This document shows positions 44,189 through 52,763 of a DNA stretch of 64,000 nucleotides, one piece after another. Position 1 is the stretch's first letter; each line of letters starts with the position of its first letter. A model generated the notes under the pieces. That model was given only the letters and a program-made list of their open reading frames with translations. It was not told the DNA's origin and did not search any database. Both the position numbers and the translations under genes were made by a program. The stretch covers positions 1,860,001-1,924,000 of the forward strand of contig JBMNMU010000001.1 in the NCBI GenBank assembly GCA_050953505.1. The letters run 5' to 3'. Origin of the DNA: JBMNMU01 sp050953505. GTDB lineage: Bacteria > Bacillota > Clostridia > Peptostreptococcales > Anaerovoracaceae.

Positions 44189-44944
44189 TCAAAATTGGTC
44201 TTTCAGTTCTTCTGCCTTTTCCTTCGCCTGATACGCCTTCTGAGAAACCAAGTCTTTCAGATGATCTGCTCTATCTTCAACCTTATCTTTTATTTCGTCG
44301 GTTATGTGTTCTGCCTTATCTTTCAGCTCTTCAGATTTGTGTTCGGCCTTATCTTTTATTTCTCCGGCTTTATCTGTTGCTTTTTCTTTAAATTCTTCGA
44401 CTTTCTCTCCAACCTTGTCTTTCCATTCTTCAGCCTTGTCCTCGGTCCTATCCTTCAACTCTTCAGCCTTGTCTTCAGCTCTATCCTTCCACTCCTCAGC
44501 CTTGCCCTCAGCTCTATCCTTCCACTCCTCAGCCTTGTCCTCGACCCTATCCTTCCAGAGCTCCGCTCTTTCCTCAGCTTTATCCTTTAATTCTCCTGCC
44601 TTGTATTTTAACTCTCCAGCCTTGTGTCCCGCTTTATCTCTCAATTCTTCGGCTTTATGTCCCGCTTTATCTTTCAATTCTTCGGCTTTGAGCTCGGCCT
44701 TATCCTTCAATTCTTCGGCTTTGAGCTCGGCCTTATCTTTCAATTCTTCGCCTTTAGCCCCAACCTTTTCTTTTATTTCTCCCGCCTTGTCTATAGCCCT
44801 ATCCTTCCAATATTCAGACCTGTCCTCAACATCATCCTTTAATTCTTCTGCTTTGTCTTTCAATTCTTCAGCTTTATATTCCGCCTTTTCCTTCACATTA
44901 CCAGCTTTATTTTTCACTTTCCCCAAAATTTTGTCAAACATCAT
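44189..44944 (-). CDS. LEA-like protein of tandem 11-residue repeats
   Basis: A 251-aa, extremely hydrophilic Lys/Glu/Asp/Ala protein built from at least 15 repeats of an 11-mer with consensus KAE.KAEELKD (variants end WKD, EIKD). The 11-residue amphipathic repeat is characteristic of group 3 LEA proteins, which protect membranes and proteins during drying or osmotic stress; apolipoprotein-like or YtxH-like helical proteins are alternatives. Cys is absent and there is no signal peptide. Adjacent 33-bp DNA units (for example 44680-44750) are almost identical, showing recent internal duplication. AAAGGAGGTTAA precedes two consecutive ATGs (44944 and 44941). Confidence 0.7.
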   Translation of the reverse strand: MMFDKILGKVKNKAGNVKEKAEYKAEELKDKAEELKDDVEDRSEYWKDRAIDKAGEIKEKVGAKGEELKDKAELKAEELKDKAELKAEELKDKAGHKAEELRDKAGHKAGELKYKAGELKDKAEERAELWKDRVEDKAEEWKDRAEGKAEEWKDRAEDKAEELKDRTEDKAEEWKDKVGEKVEEFKEKATDKAGEIKDKAEHKSEELKDKAEHITDEIKDKVEDRADHLKDLVSQKAYQAKEKAEELKDQF

Positions 44945-45362
44945 TTAACCTCCTTTAAAGCCGACTCCCATTCCTTCTAAGAGTCATATCCTCTGCGATA
45001 ATCCCTTTTAACAAATTTTCCGTAACATTTTCCTTAAACCCCTGTTTACGCCTCGAATAGTTAAATCAGACTTTGGCTTTCGTATACAAAAGCCCATGCT
45101 GATTTCTTTCTACCCAAAAAAATTTCATTCATTCAATTAATAGTTTCGACACCTTTATAATAATACTCCCCTTCTTATATTAAAAATAACCATCTCGTGT
45201 TAAAATATTAGTAATTTATTTTCCCCTTGTTACTGCCACAGGTTCATGCAATTAGAAAGCTTTTTTATCAATATTCTACACTAATTTGGCTTAGGATGTG
45301 CATAGAGCATTGCAAAATGAATCTTCAATGGTGAAAAATTCAAAGGGATGGAGAGGTTCTAA
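44945..45362. other. Intergenic region between divergent LEA-like and ydcF genes
   Basis: This 418-base AT-rich gap should hold the promoters of both divergent genes. A GTGTTAAAATATTAG segment near 45198 could be a -10 region, but no confident promoter, repeat or RNA was recognised. Confidence 0.3.
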
Positions 45363-46040
45363 ATGAAAAAGAAGCAAAGGAAGAATCGAATTTTAATAAT
45401 ATTAGTTGTATTTATAATCATTATTTCTCCCTTTATCATAAACAGTTATATGCAAAGTAGCACCGCCAAATACATTCTTAATGGAGAGGATTTGGAGGAT
45501 TTAAGGGATTTTGAGGCAGAGTGCATCCTAGTTTTAGGAGCGGGATTAAGGCCTGATGGCACGCCAAATTTCATGCTTCAGGATCGCTTGGATAAGGGTA
45601 TTGAACTATATAAGAATGGAGCTGCGCCTAAGCTTTTACTAAGTGGAGATAATGGACAAGCACACTATGATGAAGTCAATGCAATGAAAATTTATACATT
45701 AAACCAAGGAGTTCCGCCAGAGGATATATTTATGGATCATGCAGGGTTTTCAACCTATGAATCCATGTACCGAGCAAAGGAGGTTTTCCAGGTAGAAAAG
45801 GCCTTTATTATCACGCAAGAATTTCATCAATACCGATCCGTATATATTGCTCGGGGTTTTGGTGTTGAAGCTTATGGTGTCCCTGCTATAGCAAAGAATT
45901 ACGTGGGACAAAGCAGATTTGAGTTTCGCGAGTTCTTGGCAAGAAATAAGGATTTCTTCAAAATGCTGATTAAGCCTGAGCCTACCTATTTAGGGGAAGC
46001 CATCCCCATTACATCCAGCGGTCTTCCCAGCCATGATTGA
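45363..46040 (+). CDS. YdcF/SanA family (DUF218) membrane-anchored protein
   Basis: A 225-aa protein with one N-terminal transmembrane helix (ILIILVVFIIIISPFIINSYM, about 9-29). A DUF218 domain follows: AECILVLGAGLRPDGTPNFMLQDRLDKGIELYKNGAAPKLLLSGDNG (about 51-97), EVNAMKIYTLNQGVPPEDIFMDHAGFSTYESM and AFIITQEFHQYRSVYIARGFGVEAYG. The Tyr-x-Ser/Met and Glu-Phe-His residues match the SanA subgroup, linked in E. coli to envelope barrier function. Its biochemical activity is unknown. A GGAGAGGTTCTAA site precedes the ATG. Confidence 0.9.
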   Translation: MKKKQRKNRILIILVVFIIIISPFIINSYMQSSTAKYILNGEDLEDLRDFEAECILVLGAGLRPDGTPNFMLQDRLDKGIELYKNGAAPKLLLSGDNGQAHYDEVNAMKIYTLNQGVPPEDIFMDHAGFSTYESMYRAKEVFQVEKAFIITQEFHQYRSVYIARGFGVEAYGVPAIAKNYVGQSRFEFREFLARNKDFFKMLIKPEPTYLGEAIPITSSGLPSHD

Positions 46041-46100
46041 TGATTTGTCAAGGAAAATATAGGTCAAGCTGGGGCTAAAGACATGAGAAAAATGCAATAA

Positions 46101-46141
46101 AGAGGCATAAGCCACTACCGGGCATTATACCTCCTTTTTTG
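46101..46141 (+). terminator. Terminator after ydcF-like gene
   Basis: GAGG.ATAA at 46102-46110 pairs with TTAT.CCTC at 46125-46133 and runs into TTTTTT. Confidence 0.7.
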
Positions 46142-46337
46142 TTTATGGGTTGTATGTTGTATGTTATGTTTCTAATTCGCCAGCTCAGCAAGTCTGGATA
46201 CTCATTTTCAGATATTATCCTTGCTTCTGTATGATTGTATATTCATTCTTGTTTTTATGATTTTATTCTCGTCCTTGCTTATGATATTATCCTTCTTTAC
46301 TTCTTAATGATGGATTATGTCACATAAAACTAGGTTT

Positions 46338-48047
46338 CTATAGCATATGAGGGTCGTTTTCCCAGCTGTACAAGCTGGTAGGATCTGCAACATTGGTATC
46401 ACGGCCTATCGGTGGTAGATCCATTGCGCTTTCAGGATTTGCAGGCTCTGTGGGCACATTCAGATGAGCTCCCCGTGCATTATCCTTTCTCCAAGCTTCA
46501 TGGCTGTCAGATTTCATTGGTGTAAGATCCACATCATCGATAGAAATACCCAAAGCTGCTGCCACACCCTTTCCGTATTCAGGATCTGCCATGTAGCAAT
46601 GATTGATATGCCTATGCTTAATCTGTAAAGTAGAATCACCCATATTTCGAGCTGTGTTCTCGCAAAGCACCAGCTGCTGTTCTGGAGTCATATTTCGGAA
46701 AAGCATCCCTGGTTGAGTGTAATAATCATGGTCATCCTCTCGGAAATCATATTGATAAACATCGCCACCCTCTTGAATAGGCTCTGCTGCCTCCGGGTTA
46801 TCCTTCCAGTTTCCATAGCTATTGGGCTCATAATGAAGCTCGCTCCCCATGTTCCCATCTACTCTCATTTGCCCGTCTCGGTGGAAGCTGTGGGGATTTC
46901 GTACTCCTTGAGGATAGTTGACGAGAATCTGGTGATGGTTTACCCCAAGACGATAACGCTGGGCATCCCCATAGGCAAATAGCCTTGTCTGAAGCATACG
47001 GTCTGGGGAGTATCCAATTCCAGGGACATTATTGGCGGGATTAAAGGCTGCTTGCTCAACATCTGCGAAATAGTTATCCGGATTTTTATCTAGGACGATT
47101 TCGCCCACCTCAATCAGTGGAAAATCTTTCTTAAACCACATTTTAGTTAAATCAAATGGGTTGTATGGCATATTTCTAGCCTGTTCTTCTGTCATGACTT
47201 GAATGAACATGGTCCATTTAGGATACATGCCTTTCTCGATAGCCGTGTAAAGATCTCTCTGGTGACTCTCTCGATCTTTTCCTACCACAATCTCAGCCTC
47301 TTGGTCTGTTAGGTTTTGAATGCCTTGTTGGCTTCGGAAGTGGAATTTTACCCATACTCGTTCATTTGCTTCATTTATCAGGCTATATGTATGGCTTGAA
47401 AATCCATGCATATGACGGTAAGATGATGGAATACCGCGATCACTCATGGTAATGGTGACCTGGAGCAATGATTCAGGTAAAGATGTCCAAAAGTCCCAGT
47501 TGTTGTTTGCACTGCGCATATTAGTGCGGGGATCTCTCTTTACTGCATGGTTCAAGTCAATAAATTTCTTGGGATCACGGAAAAAGAAGACGGGTGTGTT
47601 ATTTCCTACAAGATCCCAGTTTCCCTCTTCAGTATAATATTTCATTGCAAATCCGCGAATATCTCTCTCTGCATCTGCAGCGCCTCGCTCCCCTGCAACG
47701 GTAGAAAAGCGCATAAACATTTTGGTCCTTTTGCCGATCTCTGAAAAAATCTTTGCCTTGGTATATTTTGTAATATCGTGTGTAACTGTAAAGTGTCCAT
47801 ATGCACCTGAGCCTTTGGCATGCATACGGCGCTCAGGGATTACTTCTCGGTTGAAGTGGGCGTGCTTTTCAAGAAGCCAGGCATCTTGAACTACTTGAGG
47901 TCCTCTCGGCCCTGCCGTCATTGTATCTTGATTGTTTATGACCGGTGCACCATTTTCTCGTGTCATGGCAGGTGAGTCACCTGCAACATCATTTCGACTT
48001 GGCAAAGTTTTGCCTAAACCGTTCTTTTCCATCGGATCTTTGTACAT
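46338..48047 (-). CDS. katA: Monofunctional heme catalase
   Basis: Decomposes hydrogen peroxide. The 569-aa protein has the distal His in ERRMHAKGSGAYG (about 72-84), distal Asn in VGNNTPVFFFRD (about 146-157), the RFSTVAGERGAADAERDIRGFAMKYYTEEG stretch before it, and the proximal heme ligand Tyr in RLFAYGDAQRYRLG (about 354-367). It is longer than the minimal clade 3 catalase (about 480-510 aa) by a C-terminal extension. A TTG start at 48068 is possible, but GAGAGGTGG lies just before the ATG at 48047, so that start is used. A catalase suggests an aerotolerant strain. Confidence 0.95.
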   Translation of the reverse strand: MYKDPMEKNGLGKTLPSRNDVAGDSPAMTRENGAPVINNQDTMTAGPRGPQVVQDAWLLEKHAHFNREVIPERRMHAKGSGAYGHFTVTHDITKYTKAKIFSEIGKRTKMFMRFSTVAGERGAADAERDIRGFAMKYYTEEGNWDLVGNNTPVFFFRDPKKFIDLNHAVKRDPRTNMRSANNNWDFWTSLPESLLQVTITMSDRGIPSSYRHMHGFSSHTYSLINEANERVWVKFHFRSQQGIQNLTDQEAEIVVGKDRESHQRDLYTAIEKGMYPKWTMFIQVMTEEQARNMPYNPFDLTKMWFKKDFPLIEVGEIVLDKNPDNYFADVEQAAFNPANNVPGIGYSPDRMLQTRLFAYGDAQRYRLGVNHHQILVNYPQGVRNPHSFHRDGQMRVDGNMGSELHYEPNSYGNWKDNPEAAEPIQEGGDVYQYDFREDDHDYYTQPGMLFRNMTPEQQLVLCENTARNMGDSTLQIKHRHINHCYMADPEYGKGVAAALGISIDDVDLTPMKSDSHEAWRKDNARGAHLNVPTEPANPESAMDLPPIGRDTNVADPTSLYSWENDPHML

Positions 48048-48204
48048 TTTATCCACCTCTCCAATCAATCACTATAGTTCAACGATATTGCTGAACGCTT
48101 GTACTACACTCTATTGGCTTATAAGTCTCTCCTTCATTGCTCTCAATTATTTTAACTTATACCCAAATTCTACTTGTGGACGCATATAGATTTGTTTTTG
48201 CTGC

Positions 48205-49359
48205 TCAGTTAAACAAATCGAATAAATTCTCTGTAAAATAAAACCCCAGCCCTTCCGCTTGAGTCTCAAGGGCATCAAAGAGTTGTATATTTCGTTCAAA
48301 GTCACCAGAAATTAAAGCCGTACCCATCTCGATTAAATTTGTATTTATTCTAAGCAATTGATTGTACCAAGCCCTTTCATCCAAAGTCGGCATTACAGTA
48401 GAAATAATCCTTGCGCGTTGTTCTATATTTTCCAGTATCGATCGGAAGGCTTGATCTGCCTCTTCTACATTGTTTTCTAACCGTGCCTGTAGTAGATTTG
48501 ACACTAAATTTATATATTCTTGAATCAGAGAAATAAAATGGTCTACAAATTCTTCATCTTCTAAGAATTGTTTTAGAGCATTGCCAAAATTAACAGTATG
48601 CTGAATCATTCTTTCATACAGTGCCTCTTGATCGCCTAGACCCGCCACAAGACTAATCCTATAAGCCCTAAACCATTCAACCAGCTCAACCCAAAACATC
48701 GCAATGCTTAAAATAGTGTTCAATTCCTCATAGGTAATACAACCTGAAGTATGTACACTTTTGGGGATTTCTTGCCCTATGGGCTCTATCCCGCGATAAG
48801 TAATGAGATCTATAATGCCTTTAGAAAGATAGTCTGACATGATGTTGGTCTGTTGGATTAGATTGTCATAAATTTCAATAATCCTTTCGTAATCCTGATT
48901 AACATTTGCATTTATTTCTTCTATTTCATATTGTAGAAAGGTTTTTAACATCTCTCGAAGCACATCTTTTTCAAGGGTAGGAAAGGTTTCAGCTAAGAAT
49001 TCGGCTCTCGCTTCAATATTTTCATTTAATAAATCTAAGTTTTCATTAATTGCATCTAAATCACCACTCATGACTGCCTCTACTAATTGTCGTAACAAAA
49101 TAACGTATTCATTTAACAAGAATAAATACGTCTCCGCTGATGGCCTGCCTAAAACAAACTCCCACGCACCTACAAACCTAGTCGGAGTCTCATATAGTCT
49201 GGCAAAAACCTCTTCCTCACTGCCAATTCCAGCAAATACACTATTGAAATAAACTCTCGTCCAATAAACCATTTGTCGCCAATACAGCCTTGTATTAAAT
49301 ATTATATTTTCATCAGTGTATGTGATACATTCTGGATCAAATCGATTTTTATATGCCAT
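48205..49359 (-). CDS. Tandem-duplicated all-helical protein of unknown function
   Basis: A 384-aa, acidic, predicted all-helical protein made of two homologous halves. Half 1 (about 13-185) begins YWRQMVYWTRVYFNSVFAGIG and half 2 (about 210-380) begins FWVELVEWFRAYRISLVAGLG. Both continue with a ...N-x-E-x-RA..(L/I)..T.PTL(E/D) segment and end with a helix like IYDNLIQQTNIMSDYLSKGI or LFDALETQAEGLGFYFTENL. The W...V.W.R pattern is reminiscent of short uncharacterised helical proteins of Firmicutes, here doubled. No signal peptide or catalytic motif is visible. ATAAGGAG precedes the ATG at 49359; an upstream TTG frame start at 49395 is less likely. Confidence 0.75.
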   Translation of the reverse strand: MAYKNRFDPECITYTDENIIFNTRLYWRQMVYWTRVYFNSVFAGIGSEEEVFARLYETPTRFVGAWEFVLGRPSAETYLFLLNEYVILLRQLVEAVMSGDLDAINENLDLLNENIEARAEFLAETFPTLEKDVLREMLKTFLQYEIEEINANVNQDYERIIEIYDNLIQQTNIMSDYLSKGIIDLITYRGIEPIGQEIPKSVHTSGCITYEELNTILSIAMFWVELVEWFRAYRISLVAGLGDQEALYERMIQHTVNFGNALKQFLEDEEFVDHFISLIQEYINLVSNLLQARLENNVEEADQAFRSILENIEQRARIISTVMPTLDERAWYNQLLRINTNLIEMGTALISGDFERNIQLFDALETQAEGLGFYFTENLFDLFN

Positions 49360-49608
49360 ATCATGCAATCTCCTTATATTTGTTTTATTCTCCAATAATT
49401 TTTGTTTTCTATAGTATATTAATGACTAGAATTTTCTATTACCAACTATATTACAACCATTGATTAATAATACATTTTGCAATGAAAATCGCTTTTATTA
49501 CAATTCCTATGAAGCATTACAAATCGCACCTCCATTTAGGGTATAACTTTGTTGAATAAAGATAAACTAAATCTGAAAAGGTATGAAAAAATTAAAAGGG
49601 TATTTATT

Positions 49609-51600
49609 ATGTATAAAATTAATGTGATCCATTTACTTAAATATATTGTAAGCGTCATAATTCTGCTCCTCCTGCTTGGGCAGACTTCTTTTTCTGTTTC
49701 GGCGGAATCACAGGGCGAAGCATACTATTCATTTTTAAACCCAAGGGGGTATATTCCTACTGCTTCAAATGAGAATTCTTGGTCTACAAATATTGTCGAA
49801 GCAACCGACAGCGAAGTAAATTCTGTTTCTTTACAGCAATTAAGATTGAACATAATTAATATAAACGAATTAGAAAAATACATCCCCTTAAATACCATCA
49901 CAGAAGAAGAATTTTACCAATTAAACTTTAATTCAAAAATAATATCTATAGCCTTATCGACAGCTAACGACCTGGTGATTCGAACCATTGACAATGAATA
50001 CTTCACATTAAAAATGTCCAACGACTATATCAGTGCACTAGAACTTACCGGTTTATTAGACAAGGGCAGCAGCCAGCGAGTTATAAACCAAGATACATCA
50101 CGAACTAGCTCTTATTCTTTCTTTCTAATTCCTATGTTCTTAATATCCCTTACCTTGTTTATATCATTTCTAATTATGCGTAAAAAGCAAAGAGCCTTTG
50201 AAACCGGCCTTCGTTCCGAAAAAACAAAAGATGCTCTCAAGAACAATCAGGAAAAACCGGAAAAAAAGGTTACTTTTAACGAGGTGCAAGGAATAGATGA
50301 ACTTAAGCCTGATTTATCTCGTCTGGTGGACATACTGAAAAATCCTGATAAATATAAAAGTTTAGGGGCTCGTCCAACTAAAGGTTTAATTTTATATGGT
50401 CCGCCGGGGACGGGAAAAACATTAATTGCCAAAGCCATATCCGGAGAAGCTGGTGTGCCCTTTTTCTCTGCATCTGGGAGCGATTTTATCGAAAAATATG
50501 TAGGTGTGGGGGCCTCAAGAATTCGGGAATTATTTAATAAGGCAAGGAAGTCTGCTCCCTGCATTGTCTTTATTGACGAAATTGATGCTATAGGGGGGCA
50601 AAGGGGCGAAGCCAACAATAGCGAGAGAGACCAGACCATTAACGCTCTTCTAAATGAGCTAGACGGTTTCTCTTCTTCTGAGGGCATTCTTACGATTTGT
50701 GCCACAAACCGCCTTGATATCCTTGATTCTGCACTGATCAGGCCAGGGCGTTTTGATTTGAAAATTGCTGTTAATTTACCGGACAGAAAAGCTCGTTACC
50801 AAATATTAAGGCTTCACAGTATGGATAAAAAGTTAAGCAATGAAGTCAATATTGAAGCCATTGCAAAGAAAACCAGTGGCTTTTCCGGAGCTGAGCTGGA
50901 GAATCTCATGAATGAAGCCGCTCTTACTGCTGCTGTTAAAGGCAAGAGTGCCATCGACAATGAAGACGTGGAAGATGCTTTCTTTAAGATTATTATGAAT
51001 GGTCATAAAAAGGAAAGGTCCCAGGATGAGAAATATACGAAGCTGGTAGCCTATCATGAGGCAGGGCATACTCTTGCTACGAAGCTGTTGACAAACGATG
51101 GGGTTCCAACGGTTACTATCGTGCAAAGTACTTCCGGCGCCGGAGGCGTCACTTTCAGGGCCCCTGAAGACACGCCGTTAAAAAGTAAAAAATATCTACT
51201 AAATACTATTAAAGTCATGTATGCTGGCAGAGCAGCAGAGGAGATTTTATTAGAAAGCACTGATGATATCACAACAGGGGCTTCTCAAGATATTAAGCAA
51301 GCCACTGAGATCATTAAGGAGTTCATCGTAAACTATGGCATGGGTAATAACGGTATGATTGACATGACCCAATTGACCAATCAGTTTAATATTATTGATG
51401 AAGCTTCGGTTATGGCTACTAAGCTTTATGAGGAAACCTTAAATTTGCTCATAAACTGCCGGGACAAGCTAGATAGACTCGCCCTAGCTCTTCTAGATAA
51501 AGAGACCTTAGAAGAAGACGAAATTGATTTTTTAATAGGTAAAGAGCCCAATGTTCAATCCCGATTAATGGTGCCTGACACTTTGGTTAATGGTGTCTGA
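49609..51600 (+). CDS. FtsH-like membrane AAA+ zinc metalloprotease
   Basis: Membrane-anchored ATP-dependent protease. From the ATG at 49609 (AAAAGGG upstream) the protein is 663 aa: TM1 (about 7-25), an extracytoplasmic domain of about 140 residues, TM2 (about 170-190), an AAA+ module with Walker A GPPGTGKT (264-271), Walker B CIVFIDEIDA, and RPGRFD, then the zinc site HEAGH (483-487). A third ligand Asp is likely in TTGASQDIKQATE. It is a diverged FtsH: the segment after HEAGH lacks the usual PRG.ALG pattern. The final residues LMVPDTLVNGV and the TGA are encoded by two GGTGTCTGACACC-type repeats. A frame extension to a TTG at 49549 is possible. Confidence 0.88.
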   Translation: MYKINVIHLLKYIVSVIILLLLLGQTSFSVSAESQGEAYYSFLNPRGYIPTASNENSWSTNIVEATDSEVNSVSLQQLRLNIININELEKYIPLNTITEEEFYQLNFNSKIISIALSTANDLVIRTIDNEYFTLKMSNDYISALELTGLLDKGSSQRVINQDTSRTSSYSFFLIPMFLISLTLFISFLIMRKKQRAFETGLRSEKTKDALKNNQEKPEKKVTFNEVQGIDELKPDLSRLVDILKNPDKYKSLGARPTKGLILYGPPGTGKTLIAKAISGEAGVPFFSASGSDFIEKYVGVGASRIRELFNKARKSAPCIVFIDEIDAIGGQRGEANNSERDQTINALLNELDGFSSSEGILTICATNRLDILDSALIRPGRFDLKIAVNLPDRKARYQILRLHSMDKKLSNEVNIEAIAKKTSGFSGAELENLMNEAALTAAVKGKSAIDNEDVEDAFFKIIMNGHKKERSQDEKYTKLVAYHEAGHTLATKLLTNDGVPTVTIVQSTSGAGGVTFRAPEDTPLKSKKYLLNTIKVMYAGRAAEEILLESTDDITTGASQDIKQATEIIKEFIVNYGMGNNGMIDMTQLTNQFNIIDEASVMATKLYEETLNLLINCRDKLDRLALALLDKETLEEDEIDFLIGKEPNVQSRLMVPDTLVNGV

Positions 51601-51630
51601 CACTTTTATTTGGTAATGGTGTCAGACACC
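51570..51630. repeat. Three GGTGTCTGACACC copies across the FtsH-like 3' end
   Basis: Copies at 51570-51582 and 51592-51604 are inside the reading frame (the second supplies the stop TGA), and the third, GGTGTCAGACACC, is at 51618-51630. Confidence 0.9.
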
Positions 51631-51801
51631 TTTATTCACCGCTAGTGAATATTGTGAATAAATATGTCAGACAGTAAGGCATAATTATGGCATTTTGGCA
51701 ACTCTTTAACGCATATTTCTATTCCTTAACATCCTCCTTTGTGGATAAAATAACTTTTTTTATTGGATTTTATCACTAATATGAATTACAATAAAAGATA
51801 A

Positions 51802-51819
51802 TTAACACATTTAGTGTAA
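51802..51819. promoter_or_regulatory. Possible MarR-type operator upstream of the marR gene
   Basis: TTAACAC-ATTTA-GTGTAA is a near-palindrome about 45 bases before the MarR start, a common place for an autoregulatory site. Only positional and symmetry evidence is available. Confidence 0.35.
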
Positions 51820-51865
51820 AAAGAGCTGGAGATCATGTAATCAAATATTATATAAAAGGAGTTGT

Positions 51866-52330
51866 TTGAGTAAGATGAGTAGCAATAGTACTAATAAAGA
51901 ACAAGGCGTCTTTAATGCCAGGAAATCTCCGGGATTTTACCTATATCTGGGCCATAAAAGATATGATGGTTATTTAAATCGTTTACTAAAGGAGTATAAT
52001 TTTAATACTTCCCACTGGCCTATGTTGAACCAAATCTATTTAAATGAAGGGGTTACACAAAAGGAACTGGCTGACTTGTGTGAGAGGAATCCATCTTCTA
52101 TAGGAAAGTCCGTAGACATCATGGAAAAAAACAATTGGATAGAAAGGCGCACCAACCCGGAAGACAGAAGAATCTACAATCTTTTTTTAACAGAAAAAGG
52201 GCGGGAAGTCCATAAAACTATTGGTCAATACGCAGAAAAAGTAAGACAGAAAGGGACCCAAGGTTTTACAGAGGACGAATTAAATCAACTCTATAGTTAC
52301 ATCATGAGAATTATGAATAATCTGGAGTAG
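51866..52330 (+). CDS. MarR family transcriptional regulator
   Basis: Winged-helix regulator of 154 aa. LKEYNFNTSHWPMLNQIYLNEGVTQKELADLCERNPSSIGKSVDIMEKNNWIERRTNPEDRRIYNLFLTEKGREV (about 39-112) is the MarR HTH plus wing, with the D-R wing residues (PEDRRI) intact. The TTG at 51866 lies 4 bases after AAAGGAG and is preferred; an ATG 9 bases later is the alternative. It stands ahead of, and in the same direction as, the transporter/flavoprotein genes and is the likely ligand-responsive regulator of that cluster. Confidence 0.9.
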   Translation: MSKMSSNSTNKEQGVFNARKSPGFYLYLGHKRYDGYLNRLLKEYNFNTSHWPMLNQIYLNEGVTQKELADLCERNPSSIGKSVDIMEKNNWIERRTNPEDRRIYNLFLTEKGREVHKTIGQYAEKVRQKGTQGFTEDELNQLYSYIMRIMNNLE

Positions 52331-52361
52331 AAAGTGAAGACTCAGGTTTTGCGGAAAAAAT

Positions 52362-52374
52362 GGTGTCTGACACC
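52362..52374. repeat. GGTGTCTGACACC copy downstream of marR
   Basis: An exact copy of the palindrome family lies 31 bases after the MarR stop, just before the terminator. Confidence 0.75.
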
Positions 52375-52390
52375 TTTACTTGTGTGGAGC

Positions 52391-52429
52391 TGAATGAATC
52401 AAATAGTAATTGATCATTCAGCCTTTTTA
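52391..52429 (+). terminator. Terminator after marR
   Basis: TGAATGA.TCAA (52391-52402) pairs with TTGATCATTCA (52410-52420), followed by GCCTTTTTAT. Confidence 0.75.
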
Positions 52430-52512
52430 TTTAAAAATTCACAAGGCAACATTAATACCTTCTCCCTTAATCTCAAAGTAAATATTAACAAGTTAATATT
52501 TTATCAATTCTC

Positions 52513-52568
52513 TTGACTTAATATTCACAATATTATATTATAGATACAGTTAATAATGTACATGTACA
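52513..52568 (+). promoter_or_regulatory. Promoter and palindromic operator for the DASS transporter gene
   Basis: TTGACT (52513-52518), 17 bases, TATTAT (52536-52541) is a good sigma-A promoter. About 16 bases past the -10 lies the perfect 12-bp palindrome TGTACATGTACA (52557-52568), at or just after the expected start of transcription, a typical repressor position. A leader of about 200 bases follows before the gene. Confidence 0.6.
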
Positions 52569-52763
52569 CTATCTACTATTATATTATCTATTATGACTAC
52601 TAAGTGCCAGCTACTTGACTTTCCTGCCTAAAAGCCATACACCCTTTCAGCAGGAAGGTTGACCTTTAAAGTAAGCAGAAAGGAGGACATTTTAATACTT
52701 TTCGATCTTGATTTATATTAACTATCTTGATTAAAACTTATTAAAGGTAAAGGAGTGTACTAA

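Noticed and set aside
44304..44948. Long plus-strand open frame (214 codons) opposite the LEA-like gene, rich in Ser/Ala/Leu/Phe
   Set aside because: It is the antisense of the 33-bp repeat array; a regular repeat keeps the opposite frames open by chance. It has no ribosome binding site and low-complexity sequence.
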